This document shows, piece after piece, positions 42,952 to 52,416 of a stretch of DNA of 63,071 nt. The stretch is from assembly GCA_002361355.1 (NCBI GenBank), contig DESQ01000034.1, positions 1 to 63,071 of the forward strand, in the 5' to 3' direction. Both the position numbers and the translations under genes were made by a program. Source of the DNA: Lachnospiraceae bacterium UBA3310 (lineage in GTDB: Bacteria; Bacillota; Clostridia; Lachnospirales; Lachnospiraceae). The stretch's first letter is position 1. Each line of letters begins with the position of its first letter. Under the pieces are notes generated by a model, which did no database searches, was not told the DNA's origin, and saw nothing but the letters and a program-made list of their open reading frames with translations.

Positions 42952-44451
42952 CTATGAAAGCGTAGAAAGGAATCTGTCGAAAGCAGCCTGTCCCTCTGCA
43001 TCCCTCTTGTAAACGCCCGCGTCCTCAAGCACTTCCATAAATACGTTCCCGATCTCCTTATGAAGAATCTCCATAATATTATCTTTATCCACATGCGGAT
43101 AATTTGGCATAAACTCCTCGACCCAGTCGGCATGCTTGGCAAGTTCATCATCCTTACGGATATCCGCACCCGTCACAATCGCATCGGCAAGACGCTCCAT
43201 CTCCCCCTTCAATCTGGCGGGAAGAACGGCGAGCCCCATAACCTCGATCAGACCGATGTTTTCCTTCTTAATATGATGGAGCTTTGCGTGCGGATGGTAC
43301 ACACCCAGCGGATGTTCTTCCGTGGTGATGTTGTTGCGCAACACCAGATCCAGTTCAAACTTATCTCCCCGTTTTCTGGCAATCGGCGTAATGGTGTTGT
43401 GGGGTTCTCCGTCGGTTTCCGCGAAGATAAACGCCGCTTCATCGCTGTAGCCGCGCCATTTCTCCAGAATCACGTCCGCCAGCGCCACAAGTCTGTCCGG
43501 ATCTTCGTGGGAAATGCGAATCACGGACATGGGCCAGTTGACAACTCCCGTATCTACGTCCGTAAATCCCTGTACCGTAAAAATACGCTCCACCGGCGCC
43601 TTCGCCATGGCAAACTCATAATGCCCGCCCTGAAAATGATCGTGGCTTAAAATAGAACCTCCCACAATCGGCAGATCCGCATTAGAACCCACAAAGTAGT
43701 GGGGAAACTGCTTTACAAAATCAAACAGTTTGCAGAACGTGTCGTGCTCTATCTTCATCGGAATGTGCTGTGAGTTAAACACAATACAGTGCTCGTTATA
43801 ATACACGTAGGGAGAATACTGAAATCCCCACTCACTGCCGTTTATGGTAACGGGAATGATCCTGTGGTTTTGTCTCGCAGGGTGGTTTACCCGTCCCGCA
43901 TAACCCTCATTCTCCCGACAGAGAAGACATTTCGGGTAGCCGCTCTGCTTTGCGTTTTTTGCCGCCGCAATGGCTTTTGGATCTTTCTCCGGCTTGGAAA
44001 GATTGATCGTGATATCCAGATCGCCGTACTTGGTGGGAGAAATCCACTTCTGGTCTCTGGCAATGCGATACCGCCTGATGTAATCCGTATCCCGGCTCAA
44101 CTTATAGAAATAATCCGTAGCTTCCTTCGGGTCTGACGCATACTTTTCCCGGAATGTCCGGATCACCTCGCTGGGTCTGGGCGTGAGCTGTCCCATTATC
44201 TTCGTGTCAAAAAGATCCCGGTACACGACACTGTCCTCCGTAAGTCCCTTCTCACAGGCATAGTCGAGCATATCCTTAAGCACTGCCTCCAGATCATCCA
44301 CAGTCACCGCCGCATCATCGCCGCCATCTTCCAGTTCATCCAGTCCAAACAGCTCCAAGAGTCTGTTCGTTGTATAAATCTTATCCTCTTTTTCAATCAA
44401 TCCGGTGAGCAGTCCGTATGCAACCAGTTTTTTAATACTTTCCTGAATCAT
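42952..44451 (-). CDS. galT: UDP-glucose--hexose-1-phosphate uridylyltransferase (class II GalT)
   Basis: 499 residues, the long Gram-positive GalT type. It exchanges galactose 1-phosphate for glucose 1-phosphate on UDP in the Leloir pathway. Segments such as SGYPKCLLCRENEGYAGR, SHDHFQGGHYEFAMAK (nucleotidylated His region, near 305) and YHPHAKLHHIKKENIGLIE are diagnostic. I chose ATG 44451 because GGAGGAGGG stands seven bases upstream. It follows galK by 36 bases in one operon. No galE is in the window. Confidence 0.94.
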   Translation of the reverse strand: MIQESIKKLVAYGLLTGLIEKEDKIYTTNRLLELFGLDELEDGGDDAAVTVDDLEAVLKDMLDYACEKGLTEDSVVYRDLFDTKIMGQLTPRPSEVIRTFREKYASDPKEATDYFYKLSRDTDYIRRYRIARDQKWISPTKYGDLDITINLSKPEKDPKAIAAAKNAKQSGYPKCLLCRENEGYAGRVNHPARQNHRIIPVTINGSEWGFQYSPYVYYNEHCIVFNSQHIPMKIEHDTFCKLFDFVKQFPHYFVGSNADLPIVGGSILSHDHFQGGHYEFAMAKAPVERIFTVQGFTDVDTGVVNWPMSVIRISHEDPDRLVALADVILEKWRGYSDEAAFIFAETDGEPHNTITPIARKRGDKFELDLVLRNNITTEEHPLGVYHPHAKLHHIKKENIGLIEVMGLAVLPARLKGEMERLADAIVTGADIRKDDELAKHADWVEEFMPNYPHVDKDNIMEILHKEIGNVFMEVLEDAGVYKRDAEGQAAFDRFLSTLS

Positions 44452-44487
44452 TTTTTCGCCCTCCTCCATCCGTCTTTGTTTGTCTCT

Positions 44488-45651
44488 TTACAATTTGCAG
44501 GGCCCGTTTCCGATCTCCACCACATAGAAATCCGCGTTTTTTCCAACGCGTTCCCTGTAAGCCGTACCGACTTTTTCCTTAAAAGCCTCCACTGCCTCAT
44601 CCTTCACAATGCTGACCGTGCAGCCGCCAAAGCCGCCGCCCGTAATTCTGGAACCGATCACGCCCTCAATCTTCCACGCCTCTTCCACCAGCACGTCAAT
44701 CTCGTCGCAGGACACCTCGTAATCATCGCGCAGGGAAACATGGGAAGCGTTCATCAACTCACCGAACTCTTTCAAATTATTTTCCTTCAAGGCTTCCACC
44801 GCACGGATGGTTCTGCGGTTCTCATAGACCGCGTGTTTCGCACGCTTCGCACAAACCGCATCCTGAATGGCCAACTTGTTCGCTTCAAACGCCTCCTCCG
44901 TCAGATCTCCAAGGCTCTTTATATCCACCACTTTCTGTAAATCCGCCAGCGCCTGCTCGCTCTCGCTTCTTCTCGTATTGTAGCCGGAGTTCACAAGAGA
45001 ATGCTTTACATTGCTGTTCGTCACAATGATCTTTGCACCGTCCAGTACAAGGGGCGCATACTGATAGGAAAGATCAGCCGTATCCAAAAAGATCGCGTTA
45101 TCCTTCTTTCCCATCGCCGACGCAAACTGATCCATAATGCCACAATTCATACCGTTAAAATTATTTTCCGAATACTGGCCGATCAGCGCCAGATCCACGT
45201 TAGTCACGTCAAATCCAAACAGATCCCGCAGATAAAATCCCGTCAGCACCTCCAATGATGCGGAGGAGGACAGGCCGGATCCGTTCGGAATGTTGCCATT
45301 GAGTACAATATCCAGTCCGCAGTCCATCTTCATGCCGCGCTCCGCAAACGCCCACATAACGCCCTTCGGATAATTCGTCCATCCCGCCGCATCGGAAGGC
45401 TTCAAATCATCCAGACTGCTCTCAATCACACCCATATTTTCAAAATTCATGGAATAAAACCGAATCTTCCTGTCCGCACGCTTTTTTACCGCCGCATAGG
45501 TACCGATCGTCAGTGCGCATGGAAATACATGGCCGCCATTATAGTCTGTGTGCTCGCCGATCATGTTCACCCGCCCCGGCGCAAAATACACGCTTGCGCC
45601 ACTTGCATCCCCGTAAAGTTCCTCAAATTTCTTTAAAACCGTTTCCTTCAT
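44488..45651 (-). CDS. galK: Galactokinase
   Basis: 387 residues of the GHMP family. The galactose-binding signature GRVNMIGEHTDYNGGHVFPC (about 27-46), the ATP loop PNGSGLSSSASLEVL (about 121-135) and the C-terminal GGGFGGCTVSIV (about 339-350) are all present. It phosphorylates galactose at C1 and hands it to GalT. An AraC-type gene ends 150 bases upstream with its own terminator, so galK should start from a promoter in that gap. Confidence 0.95.
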   Translation of the reverse strand: MKETVLKKFEELYGDASGASVYFAPGRVNMIGEHTDYNGGHVFPCALTIGTYAAVKKRADRKIRFYSMNFENMGVIESSLDDLKPSDAAGWTNYPKGVMWAFAERGMKMDCGLDIVLNGNIPNGSGLSSSASLEVLTGFYLRDLFGFDVTNVDLALIGQYSENNFNGMNCGIMDQFASAMGKKDNAIFLDTADLSYQYAPLVLDGAKIIVTNSNVKHSLVNSGYNTRRSESEQALADLQKVVDIKSLGDLTEEAFEANKLAIQDAVCAKRAKHAVYENRRTIRAVEALKENNLKEFGELMNASHVSLRDDYEVSCDEIDVLVEEAWKIEGVIGSRITGGGFGGCTVSIVKDEAVEAFKEKVGTAYRERVGKNADFYVVEIGNGPCKL

Positions 45652-45742
45652 ACCCCATCCTCCTTCTCTATTTAACCATATCCGCCCTCTCGCTCGCAGT
45701 ATCGCTCGAAAAATCTCCGATTTTCATTGCTTTCACATACAT

Positions 45743-45778
45743 TATAAAAAAAAAAGGACTATCCCAAAATAGTCCTTT
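45743..45778 (-). terminator. Strong terminator after the AraC-type gene
   Basis: AAAGGACTAT (45753-45762) pairs with ATAGTCCTTT (45769-45778); on the minus strand ten T follow. Bases 45652-45742 between it and galK hold no gene; a TATAAT directly after the T-run could be the -10 of galK but lacks a convincing -35. Confidence 0.85.
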
Positions 45779-45800
45779 GTTACCTATACCTGTCAAAATG

Positions 45801-46703
45801 TTATATATTGAGGCTGTTAATCTGTCCGATAAACTCCTCCACCTGCCGCAGATATTCTCTGTTTCTCCTCGTCTCCCCCTTCTGCATCTCCTTGCGAAAG
45901 TTCGTGGGCGACATCTGTTTGATCTGTCGAAATGCCTTTGTGAATACCAGCGGATCATGATAGCCGCAGGACAGGGCGATGCTCTCTATCGGCAGGGAGG
46001 TAATCTGCAAAAGTTCCGTCGCCTTCGTAATCCGGAAGGTGGTTAAAAACTGCTGGGGCGACATCCCCATAGACTTTTGAAACAGCGTATAAAGATAGCT
46101 TCTGTTGACGCACACATAGTCCGCCACATCCGTCACCTTGATGGGATTGCAGTAGTTATTCTGGATAAAAGAGATGGCTTTGCGCACGTAAGTGTTCGCC
46201 TTATCATTTTCACTCCTTTTTTCCATCTTACCGCCTTCGGCTATGATAGATAAAAAGATACCCAACTGTCCGTTACGCCGCAGATCATTGGAAAGGCCAT
46301 ATGTATTGTGATCCATCATGTCCTTCACAATCCGGTAAAGTTCCTCCGATGCGTCTGATCGAAAGATCGGCTGTCTCACGGACAGACCGATACTGTCCAC
46401 ATATGCTTCCGCCTGTGTGCCGCTGAAACCCACCCACACATAAGTCCAGGGCTCCTCCTCGTCGGCCTGGTAAAAGGCAAGTTCGTCAGGCGTAATCAAA
46501 AAGCCATACCCCGCCTCCAGCGGATACTCCTCTTTGCCGATCACGAATTTTCCCTTACCGCTCAAGATATAATGGATCAGATAATGGGGCTTTAAGGCCG
46601 GCCCGAAGCTGTGCATCGGCTCCGTCCGGGACAAACCGCAGCAAGTCACATACAGACTCCCTGTCTGTTCTCCCGCAAATTCTAACTTATAGGCTTTTTC
46701 CAT
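45801..46703 (-). CDS. AraC-family regulator, likely of galactose or galactoside use
   Basis: 300 residues. An N-terminal cupin sensor (HYLIHYILSGKGKFVIGKEE, about 40-59) is followed by two C-terminal helix-turn-helix motifs (VTDVADYVCVNRSYLYTLFQ and IESIALSCGYHDPLVFTKAF). It resembles MsmR/RafR-type activators of sugar operons. ATG 46703 is chosen; the upstream start is a GTG at 46739. Its place right before galK-galT on the same strand suggests that it controls them, though the terminator makes them separate transcripts. Confidence 0.87.
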   Translation of the reverse strand: MEKAYKLEFAGEQTGSLYVTCCGLSRTEPMHSFGPALKPHYLIHYILSGKGKFVIGKEEYPLEAGYGFLITPDELAFYQADEEEPWTYVWVGFSGTQAEAYVDSIGLSVRQPIFRSDASEELYRIVKDMMDHNTYGLSNDLRRNGQLGIFLSIIAEGGKMEKRSENDKANTYVRKAISFIQNNYCNPIKVTDVADYVCVNRSYLYTLFQKSMGMSPQQFLTTFRITKATELLQITSLPIESIALSCGYHDPLVFTKAFRQIKQMSPTNFRKEMQKGETRRNREYLRQVEEFIGQINSLNI

Positions 46704-46787
46704 AACCGCTTTTCCCCTCAGTGAACGCAATTCCTTCACGATTGATCATAGCATGTTTAAAAACCGCATGTCAAACATACGCCCCTG

Positions 46788-47804
46788 TCACTGCCCGTTC
46801 TCCGCTATATAGCTGTCCACATCCGCAAGAAGCTGCTCCCATGCATCCTCATGCTCCACGTAATAAAGAGGGCACAGTTTCCCGCCGCAGTCGTAATGCC
46901 GCAGAATATCGTCTGTGGTCAGATGATACTCCTGTGTCAGCCACGCCAGCATATGTACCAGTGTATCATAAGTTTCCTGCGTGAATTTTCCGTCCTCATC
47001 CTGATAGCAGCACTCGATGGACAGGGAATCCTCATTTCTTGAGATGACCGCGTGAGCCTGTTCTTCCCTGGGGATACACTGTATCACCTCCCCGTCACAA
47101 CCGATGATAAAATGGGCGCTGGCCGACCGCTCATGGGTCTGGGCCAGATTGGCAAAATAACTGCGGTTCTGCTTCGCTGACGTACCCGGATTCGCCGTGT
47201 AATGTACGAAAACACTGTTCACCTTCTTAAGTGCCGTACCCGGTCTGGAATAATCGTTGATCTCCAGAAAATCTTCTGTGATTGCAGGCGGTTCTATTTT
47301 ATTTCCATCCGACTTGTCGGACATCACCTCCACAATTCCTTTCCCTGTACCTTCGCCACCCCTGATCACCCCGTCATGCATGATCCGGTATACTGCCCCG
47401 GCGGTCTGGAAGATCAATACCAGACAGACTGCGATTACCAAAAGCATAAAGCATCTGCACAGCAGTTCCTTCCTGCGCTTTGCCTTGCGGCGTCTGACTG
47501 CATTTGCCGAACGTCTTTTTCTGGGGCGAACCGGTTCCCGCTCCGCCAGGCGCATCAGCCGGGGATTGTCCGATTCTCTGGAAATTTCCCACATCTCCAG
47601 ATCCTGTAGATCCCTGTTTGTATGACGCCGCCCCGCGCCTTCCCTTCTTCCGCTCCGTGAAGCGTTCCCTGTCCTGCTTCCGCCTCCATTTCGCGGCTTT
47701 TTTCCTGCCATGCTTCTGCTTCGCGGCTCATCCCCGTATATGAGACTGATATTATTCCTTGCATTGCTCCTGTGCGAGCTTCCTGTTCTTTGTGCCTGCC
47801 CCAT
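46788..47804 (-). CDS. Membrane-anchored N-acetylmuramoyl-L-alanine amidase
   Basis: 338 residues. A very basic cytoplasmic tail of about 115 residues (many Arg and Ser) precedes one membrane helix (about 117-137) and an extracellular amidase_2/PGRP domain: VHYTANPGTSA near residue 201, SASAHFIIGCDGEVIQ near 228 and RHYDCGGKLCP near 307 carry the zinc His residues and the Cys. It cleaves the stem peptide from muramic acid. The long basic tail is unusual and could bind nucleic acid or anionic lipids. It stands alone, with about 150 AT-rich bases upstream. Confidence 0.87.
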   Translation of the reverse strand: MGQAQRTGSSHRSNARNNISLIYGDEPRSRSMAGKKPRNGGGSRTGNASRSGRREGAGRRHTNRDLQDLEMWEISRESDNPRLMRLAEREPVRPRKRRSANAVRRRKAKRRKELLCRCFMLLVIAVCLVLIFQTAGAVYRIMHDGVIRGGEGTGKGIVEVMSDKSDGNKIEPPAITEDFLEINDYSRPGTALKKVNSVFVHYTANPGTSAKQNRSYFANLAQTHERSASAHFIIGCDGEVIQCIPREEQAHAVISRNEDSLSIECCYQDEDGKFTQETYDTLVHMLAWLTQEYHLTTDDILRHYDCGGKLCPLYYVEHEDAWEQLLADVDSYIAENGQ

Positions 47805-47958
47805 GCTGTTCCCCCTCTTTTATATACACATTGTAGCGTGTCAATCTTTAAGAATCCTCTAAAAGCTGACATTTTTCTACATACTATATATTAGAGCGGA
47901 GAGATTAAGAAAAAGTTTCCCAAATCTTAAAATTTTTTTATTTTTCTCTGTGATTTTT

Positions 47959-50211
47959 CTAAAAAACCCACCGTAGATAATCTCCCAAAGCATCCGCCTC
48001 GGAAAGATACTCTTCTATCGCCGGATACAGTGTCTCAAGACCGTCCCCAAACGCCTGACCGTCCTCATAATCTACATCCCGTAAACCGGGAAGTTCCTCC
48101 TCCATCTGCGCCCGGTCGTATATGCAAAGATGAGACTGATCCGCACCGTTCGGATTCTGCACTTCCATGACCACTTCCTCCAGATTCCCGACCGCATAAA
48201 ACAGCATCGCCGCATTAAAAAACAGCGTGTCATCATCCTCTTTAGAGAGAATGTCCGTGCTCATCTCATAGGAAAAACGCAGGGAATAGGGCTGTTGCAT
48301 GGTCTGTAACGTAAATCCTCCCACCCGGTTCAAAGACGGCGGGAGCGGCAGCGCCTCAAGTAATGCGCCCACTTTGGCATTATCCCCGATATAAGGCGTC
48401 CGGTTTTCTGTCAGCGTGCCAAACAGTTCCTCCCGCCTCTTGCTGTTCAGGCTTAAAATAATGGCGTCATCACCTGCCGTTTTCAGCTCGCCGTCAATAA
48501 AATTCATCTCCTCCAGATATTTTTCCGGCACTCTGCCAAAATCCGCCTTCACATAGATGTAGCACCCGCCGTCCAATTCGTCTACATCAACCTCTCTTGG
48601 CTGATACGTCGTCGTTGTGATTGTCTCATTAGGCAGATAATCCACCTGTTCCTCCAACGGCACAATCTTAATCTGATCGTCCGTTCCATCATCCAGAATA
48701 TAAGTCGTGTCGCTGCTGTCCGTTCCCGGCACGCCGTCCACACTGCCGATGCCCTCGGAAAAGTAGACATCTTCATGGCTCAGTGCACCCTGGGTCTGTC
48801 CCTCCGCCGGCGTGTAGGTGTGCGTGGTCACACTGTTACTGTCCGTCCCCGGCACACCCGCAGGCGTATAGATATGTTCCGTCCTTGACAACGGCTCCCC
48901 CAGATAGGCTCTCAAAAGATAATTATCTCCCTGATTTCCCAGCGGTTTTACCTCCCGTCCCGCATCCACCAGCTCTAAAGCATCTTTCAACGGAAGTTTG
49001 GAAAACCTGCCTACCTCCTGCCGCGCATTCTGGTGGTAAACGACTATGTCCTCATTTTCTCCCTCCAAAATACATCCGCTGATGCCGCCGATACTTGCAG
49101 GCAGATGAACCAGCATATCCGCCCCCGTGACCGTAAGCCCTTCCTCTCTGTCCACCATCCTGCCGTCAGACCAGAAATCCCTTGTAAAAGCAAACAGACA
49201 TATCACCGCCGTAAGCACGGCAAGCGCCGCTACCGCCGCATAAATCACGCCCGGCCTTTTCACAATGAACTGAATCCGCTCCTTCACACTCTTTGCGCTG
49301 CCCGTCATGGTCGTTGCCGTGCAGGCCAGATCGGAAACGCGTCCCCGTCTTGTAATGATGGAAAGCAGCGTCTCCCCATAAGGAATGCGCTCCTCTTCTC
49401 CCAGCAGGGCAAGCGCCCCCTCATCGCAGGCCAGCTCACAGTCCCGTTTCGAGCAGACCGCCGCCACCCACACAAACGGGTGAAACCAGTACACCGTCAC
49501 CAAGATACTGCGAAGCAGCGCCCAGAAGCTGTCCCCGTGCTTCTTGTGGACGAGCTCATGTACAAGCACATGGCGCAGCTTATCTGCATCCGCCGCCACA
49601 TCCGCCGTGAGATAGACCGCCTCCCATCCCGGAAAACCGTAAAGACAGGGAGATGCCAGATGATCCGCCGTATAAACTCTTATTTTTCTTTTTCCGCCGG
49701 TTAATTTGGCCAAATTCTCAGGCAGTTCAAATTCTTTCCGCTCTCTGCGCAGCCTGCGGAAAAAGAGAAAATTGACTGTCAACATCCACACAGCAATAAC
49801 AGCCATGCCTGCTTTCCAGATAAACCGTAAAATATCCATTCGCGCAAAGCCGAGTTTCCCCGCTATAAACACGGAAGTGGGGCCGTCCGCGGCTCCGACC
49901 ACGCTCTCCCCGGCGCCGCTTACAAAAAAACGAAACAGAGGATTTGCACCGCTTAAGGATATCTGAATGGGTTCTTCCAGGCGTCCCTCCGACACACCCG
50001 CGCTCTCCTCCGCCTGCCGTACAAGTTCCGTCGGCCGAAACTGCGAGAGCGGCCCCAGATCTATCTTTACCGAAACCGGAATCATCAGCCGGAGCGCTGC
50101 CAGAAGCCAGAGCGCATATAGCAGCCTGCTGTTCACTTTTCCACGGAATATCCGGCGAATCAACAGAATGCAAAAAATTAAAACCGCCGCCGTTATTATC
50201 GTCTCCTTCAT
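47959..50211 (-). CDS. BlaR1/MecR1-family membrane metalloprotease (M56)
   Basis: 750 residues. Several N-terminal membrane helices frame the M56 zinc site HELVHKKHGD (about 218-227), with the distal Glu in CELACDEGAL near 257. A final helix at about 315-335 leads to a long extracellular part (about 400 residues) containing two related PGTDS-centred segments rather than a penicillin-binding serine domain. It therefore senses something other than beta-lactams. Translation starts at ATG 50211, overlapping the BlaI-type repressor gene by four bases; the frame runs further upstream only inside that gene. Its partner repressor is the likely proteolysis target. Confidence 0.88.
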   Translation of the reverse strand: MKETIITAAVLIFCILLIRRIFRGKVNSRLLYALWLLAALRLMIPVSVKIDLGPLSQFRPTELVRQAEESAGVSEGRLEEPIQISLSGANPLFRFFVSGAGESVVGAADGPTSVFIAGKLGFARMDILRFIWKAGMAVIAVWMLTVNFLFFRRLRRERKEFELPENLAKLTGGKRKIRVYTADHLASPCLYGFPGWEAVYLTADVAADADKLRHVLVHELVHKKHGDSFWALLRSILVTVYWFHPFVWVAAVCSKRDCELACDEGALALLGEEERIPYGETLLSIITRRGRVSDLACTATTMTGSAKSVKERIQFIVKRPGVIYAAVAALAVLTAVICLFAFTRDFWSDGRMVDREEGLTVTGADMLVHLPASIGGISGCILEGENEDIVVYHQNARQEVGRFSKLPLKDALELVDAGREVKPLGNQGDNYLLRAYLGEPLSRTEHIYTPAGVPGTDSNSVTTHTYTPAEGQTQGALSHEDVYFSEGIGSVDGVPGTDSSDTTYILDDGTDDQIKIVPLEEQVDYLPNETITTTTYQPREVDVDELDGGCYIYVKADFGRVPEKYLEEMNFIDGELKTAGDDAIILSLNSKRREELFGTLTENRTPYIGDNAKVGALLEALPLPPSLNRVGGFTLQTMQQPYSLRFSYEMSTDILSKEDDDTLFFNAAMLFYAVGNLEEVVMEVQNPNGADQSHLCIYDRAQMEEELPGLRDVDYEDGQAFGDGLETLYPAIEEYLSEADALGDYLRWVF

Positions 50212-50588
50212 TCCGACTTCGCCCCCTTCTTCTTCGCCTGCTCCAAAATAGCGGTAAGTTCTCTGATCTCCTCCTCGGACAGCGCCTGATCCTCCACCAT
50301 GGCGTTCACCATCATGCCAAGGCTTCCCCTGTATACTTTCTGCAAAAAGCCCATTGTCTCCTGCATGGAGACCTCCTCCCTCGTCACTAACGGGTAAAAC
50401 ACTTTTGCCCTGCCACCGTCCCGATAGGCGACAGCGCCCTTTTTCTCCATGCGGGAGAGCATGGTGATGATAATATGTTTGTCCCACCCCGTCTCCGCGC
50501 TCAATGCGTTTTTCAGTTCTGTGATTGTGCTCTCGCACTCCCAGAGCCGGTTCATAATTTTCCACTCCCCGTCCGATAAACTGACCAT
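50208..50588 (-). CDS. BlaI/MecI-family repressor
   Basis: 126 residues, normal for the family. A winged helix (SDGEWKIMNRLWECESTITE, then KHIIITMLSRMEKKGAV, about 4-53) is followed by a dimerisation helix region. ATG 50588 has AAGGAG six bases upstream; earlier in-frame starts lie in the promoter. It is co-transcribed with the BlaR1-like protease from a promoter overlapped by GGTATAC-type operators, which implies negative autoregulation relieved by the protease. Confidence 0.92.
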   Translation of the reverse strand: MVSLSDGEWKIMNRLWECESTITELKNALSAETGWDKHIIITMLSRMEKKGAVAYRDGGRAKVFYPLVTREEVSMQETMGFLQKVYRGSLGMMVNAMVEDQALSEEEIRELTAILEQAKKKGAKSE

Positions 50589-50651
50589 ACTGTTCTCCTT
50601 CCCGATCATCCGTGTATCTTTTCCTGCTTCTGATTTCCTCTGGCAAATTTT

Positions 50652-50709
50652 GGTATACATTCGTATACCTTTACTCTCACATACTACCACTAAGGTATAC
50701 ACCTGTCAA
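50652..50709 (-). promoter_or_regulatory. blaI-blaR promoter and operators
   Basis: Minus-strand TTGACA (50704-50709) and TAGTAT (50681-50686) are 17 bases apart. A perfect operator, GGTATACATTCGTATACC (50652-50669), lies just downstream, and a half-copy (GGTATACACC at 50694-50703) lies in the spacer. This matches the TACA-n-TGTA-type sites of BlaI/MecI proteins in general form. Confidence 0.75.
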
Positions 50710-50755
50710 CCCTGTTATGGACGATCCGGATGCACGATCCTTTTTATACAAAACA

Positions 50756-50795
50756 TACCAAAAAACGCATGGATAGCAAATTGCTTTCCATGCGT
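50756..50795 (-). terminator. Terminator of the phosphonate operon
   Basis: AACGCATGGA pairs with TCCATGCGTT across a 13-base loop (AAGCAATTTGCTA on the minus strand, itself able to pair), followed on the minus strand by six T. It lies about seven bases after the last gene of the operon. Confidence 0.75.
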
Positions 50796-50801
50796 TCTTT
50801 C

Positions 50802-51248
50802 TCAATACCCCTCGCTGTACTTCCTGTATAGCTCCTCTAATTCCGCCTGATCCTGCGCCGAAACATTTTCCTGCAAATAAGTTTCCACCTCCGACAGAGA
50901 TTCGCTGTCCACACCGTCGCCCACAATTTCCATCACATCGGAGAGTGTGTCGCTGTCCGCATAGCGTTCAATGATCTCCTCCGCTTTCTGCTTATCTTCC
51001 TCATCCATCGTGTCCACGATCTCTTTGGCTTTCTCGGCGGCCTGCGGATCACCGGTACTCTCAAGCGCCTGTTTCACCGCCTGCTCCATCACAGTCTCGG
51101 AAACCTTCTTTGTCACGGTGTGTTTGACTGCTCCGGTCAGTGACCCGCTGGTAACACCGATCAATACGACAATACAAACCCCGATTAAAAGCCCCAAAAA
51201 AATTACCAGGCCAAGCCCTTTTTTCTTCTTTTTCCTTCTTCTGCTCAT
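50802..51248 (-). CDS. Small membrane-anchored acidic protein
   Basis: 148 residues. A very basic start (SRRRKKKKKG), one membrane helix (about 12-33), then an acidic, helical extracytoplasmic domain with repeated Asp/Glu-Ser patterns (TMDEEDKQKAEEIIERYADS). I know no family. It begins 43 bases after the decarboxylase stop on the same strand and ends before the terminator, so it is probably the last gene of the phosphonate operon, but it may be an unrelated passenger. Confidence 0.65.
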   Translation of the reverse strand: MSRRRKKKKKGLGLVIFLGLLIGVCIVVLIGVTSGSLTGAVKHTVTKKVSETVMEQAVKQALESTGDPQAAEKAKEIVDTMDEEDKQKAEEIIERYADSDTLSDVMEIVGDGVDSESLSEVETYLQENVSAQDQAELEELYRKYSEGY

Positions 51249-51291
51249 TTTTTATGTTTTACTCCTTTTATGCCAAAATATCCCCTCATAA

Positions 51292-52416
51292 TCAGCCCTT
51301 TAAGAACGCCATAAAACTTTCCTTATTTTCCCGCGCGCTCTCCTTCGGCCTGCCCAAGTCGCTTCTCGCGCCCAGTGAAACCGGAATCTCCAGGAGAACC
51401 GGGCCTTCCTCTTCCCTGACAAGACCGCCGATGCGGTCAACGGCTTCCGGTGTTTCTAATTGATCCGCCCTCCGGTATCCTGCTGCCGCAGCAATCCGGG
51501 CAAAGGAGGCCTGCTGGCATCCGGTCGGCATCGCACCCACGGATTCATGGGCCATATTATTGATCACAATGTGATAAAAATTTTTCGGCGCCCGCGCCGC
51601 GATAAAAGGAAGCGCGCCCATATGCATCAAAGCCGCCCCGTCGCCGTCAATGCAGACTATTTTCTTATCCGGCCTCTTTTCCGCAATACCCAGCGCAATC
51701 ATAGAGGCATGCCCCATGCCGCCCACCGTCATAAAAATATTATCATGACCGCCAAAAATCGCGTCGCTCCGCTCATACAACTCCCTGGATATCTTGCCTG
51801 TGGTGGATACGATCACCACGTCGCGGGGAAGCGTGCGCAGAATGCGTCCCAGCACTTCCTCCCGCACCATCGGATTCCCGTTCGACCACAAAAAAGGTGC
51901 TTCCTTCTCAAAAGTCCCTTTCTTCACAATAATGGCGAACTGCTCTCCCTGCGCAAGTGCCTCACCGGCCTTTTGCAAAACAGCGCCCATCTCTTCCTCC
52001 GTCGTATTCTGGTCGACCACATGATAGGCGACGGCAAGGGTTTCAAATAACTGACAGGTTACTTTCCCCTGAAAGACATGCTGGGGTTCATCCTTGACCC
52101 CGGGCTCTCCTCTCCACCCTACGATGAACAGCACCGGAATACCGTACACATCCCCATTTGCCAAAGACGCCAAGGGATTGACCGCATTGCCGATCCCCGA
52201 ATTTTGCATATATACGCACGCCGGTCTGCCGGTGGCAAGATAACTGCCTATGGCGACGCCCACAGCGGCGCCCTCATTGGCCGTCACATAATGACTCATT
52301 TTCCCCTGATAAGTCTGCACGCCATCGCAAAACTGCTTCAATGTGGAATCCGGCACGCCTGCGATCGTATCAATCCCCATCCGTTCCAACTGTGACAACA
52401 ACTTAGAAGCCTTCAT
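51292..52416 (-). CDS. aepY: Phosphonopyruvate decarboxylase
   Basis: 374 residues of the thiamine-diphosphate enzyme family. It converts phosphonopyruvate to phosphonoacetaldehyde, the irreversible step that pulls the unfavourable PEP mutase reaction forward. The N-terminal domain carries GVPDSTLKQFCDG and the catalytic-Glu segment TANEGAAVGVAIG (near 49); the C-terminal domain has the GDG-n-N cofactor motif (CIDGDGAALMHMG to INNMAHES, near 250-280). ATG 52416 has GGGAG eight bases upstream and overlaps the preceding gene by 14 bases. Confidence 0.93.
   Translation of the reverse strand: MKASKLLSQLERMGIDTIAGVPDSTLKQFCDGVQTYQGKMSHYVTANEGAAVGVAIGSYLATGRPACVYMQNSGIGNAVNPLASLANGDVYGIPVLFIVGWRGEPGVKDEPQHVFQGKVTCQLFETLAVAYHVVDQNTTEEEMGAVLQKAGEALAQGEQFAIIVKKGTFEKEAPFLWSNGNPMVREEVLGRILRTLPRDVVIVSTTGKISRELYERSDAIFGGHDNIFMTVGGMGHASMIALGIAEKRPDKKIVCIDGDGAALMHMGALPFIAARAPKNFYHIVINNMAHESVGAMPTGCQQASFARIAAAAGYRRADQLETPEAVDRIGGLVREEEGPVLLEIPVSLGARSDLGRPKESARENKESFMAFLKG

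Noticed and set aside
47959..50646. An 895-codon form of the BlaR1-like gene
   Set aside because: The extra 145 codons run inside the BlaI-type repressor gene in another frame and have a composition unlike a protein domain; ATG 50211 overlaps the repressor stop as usual.
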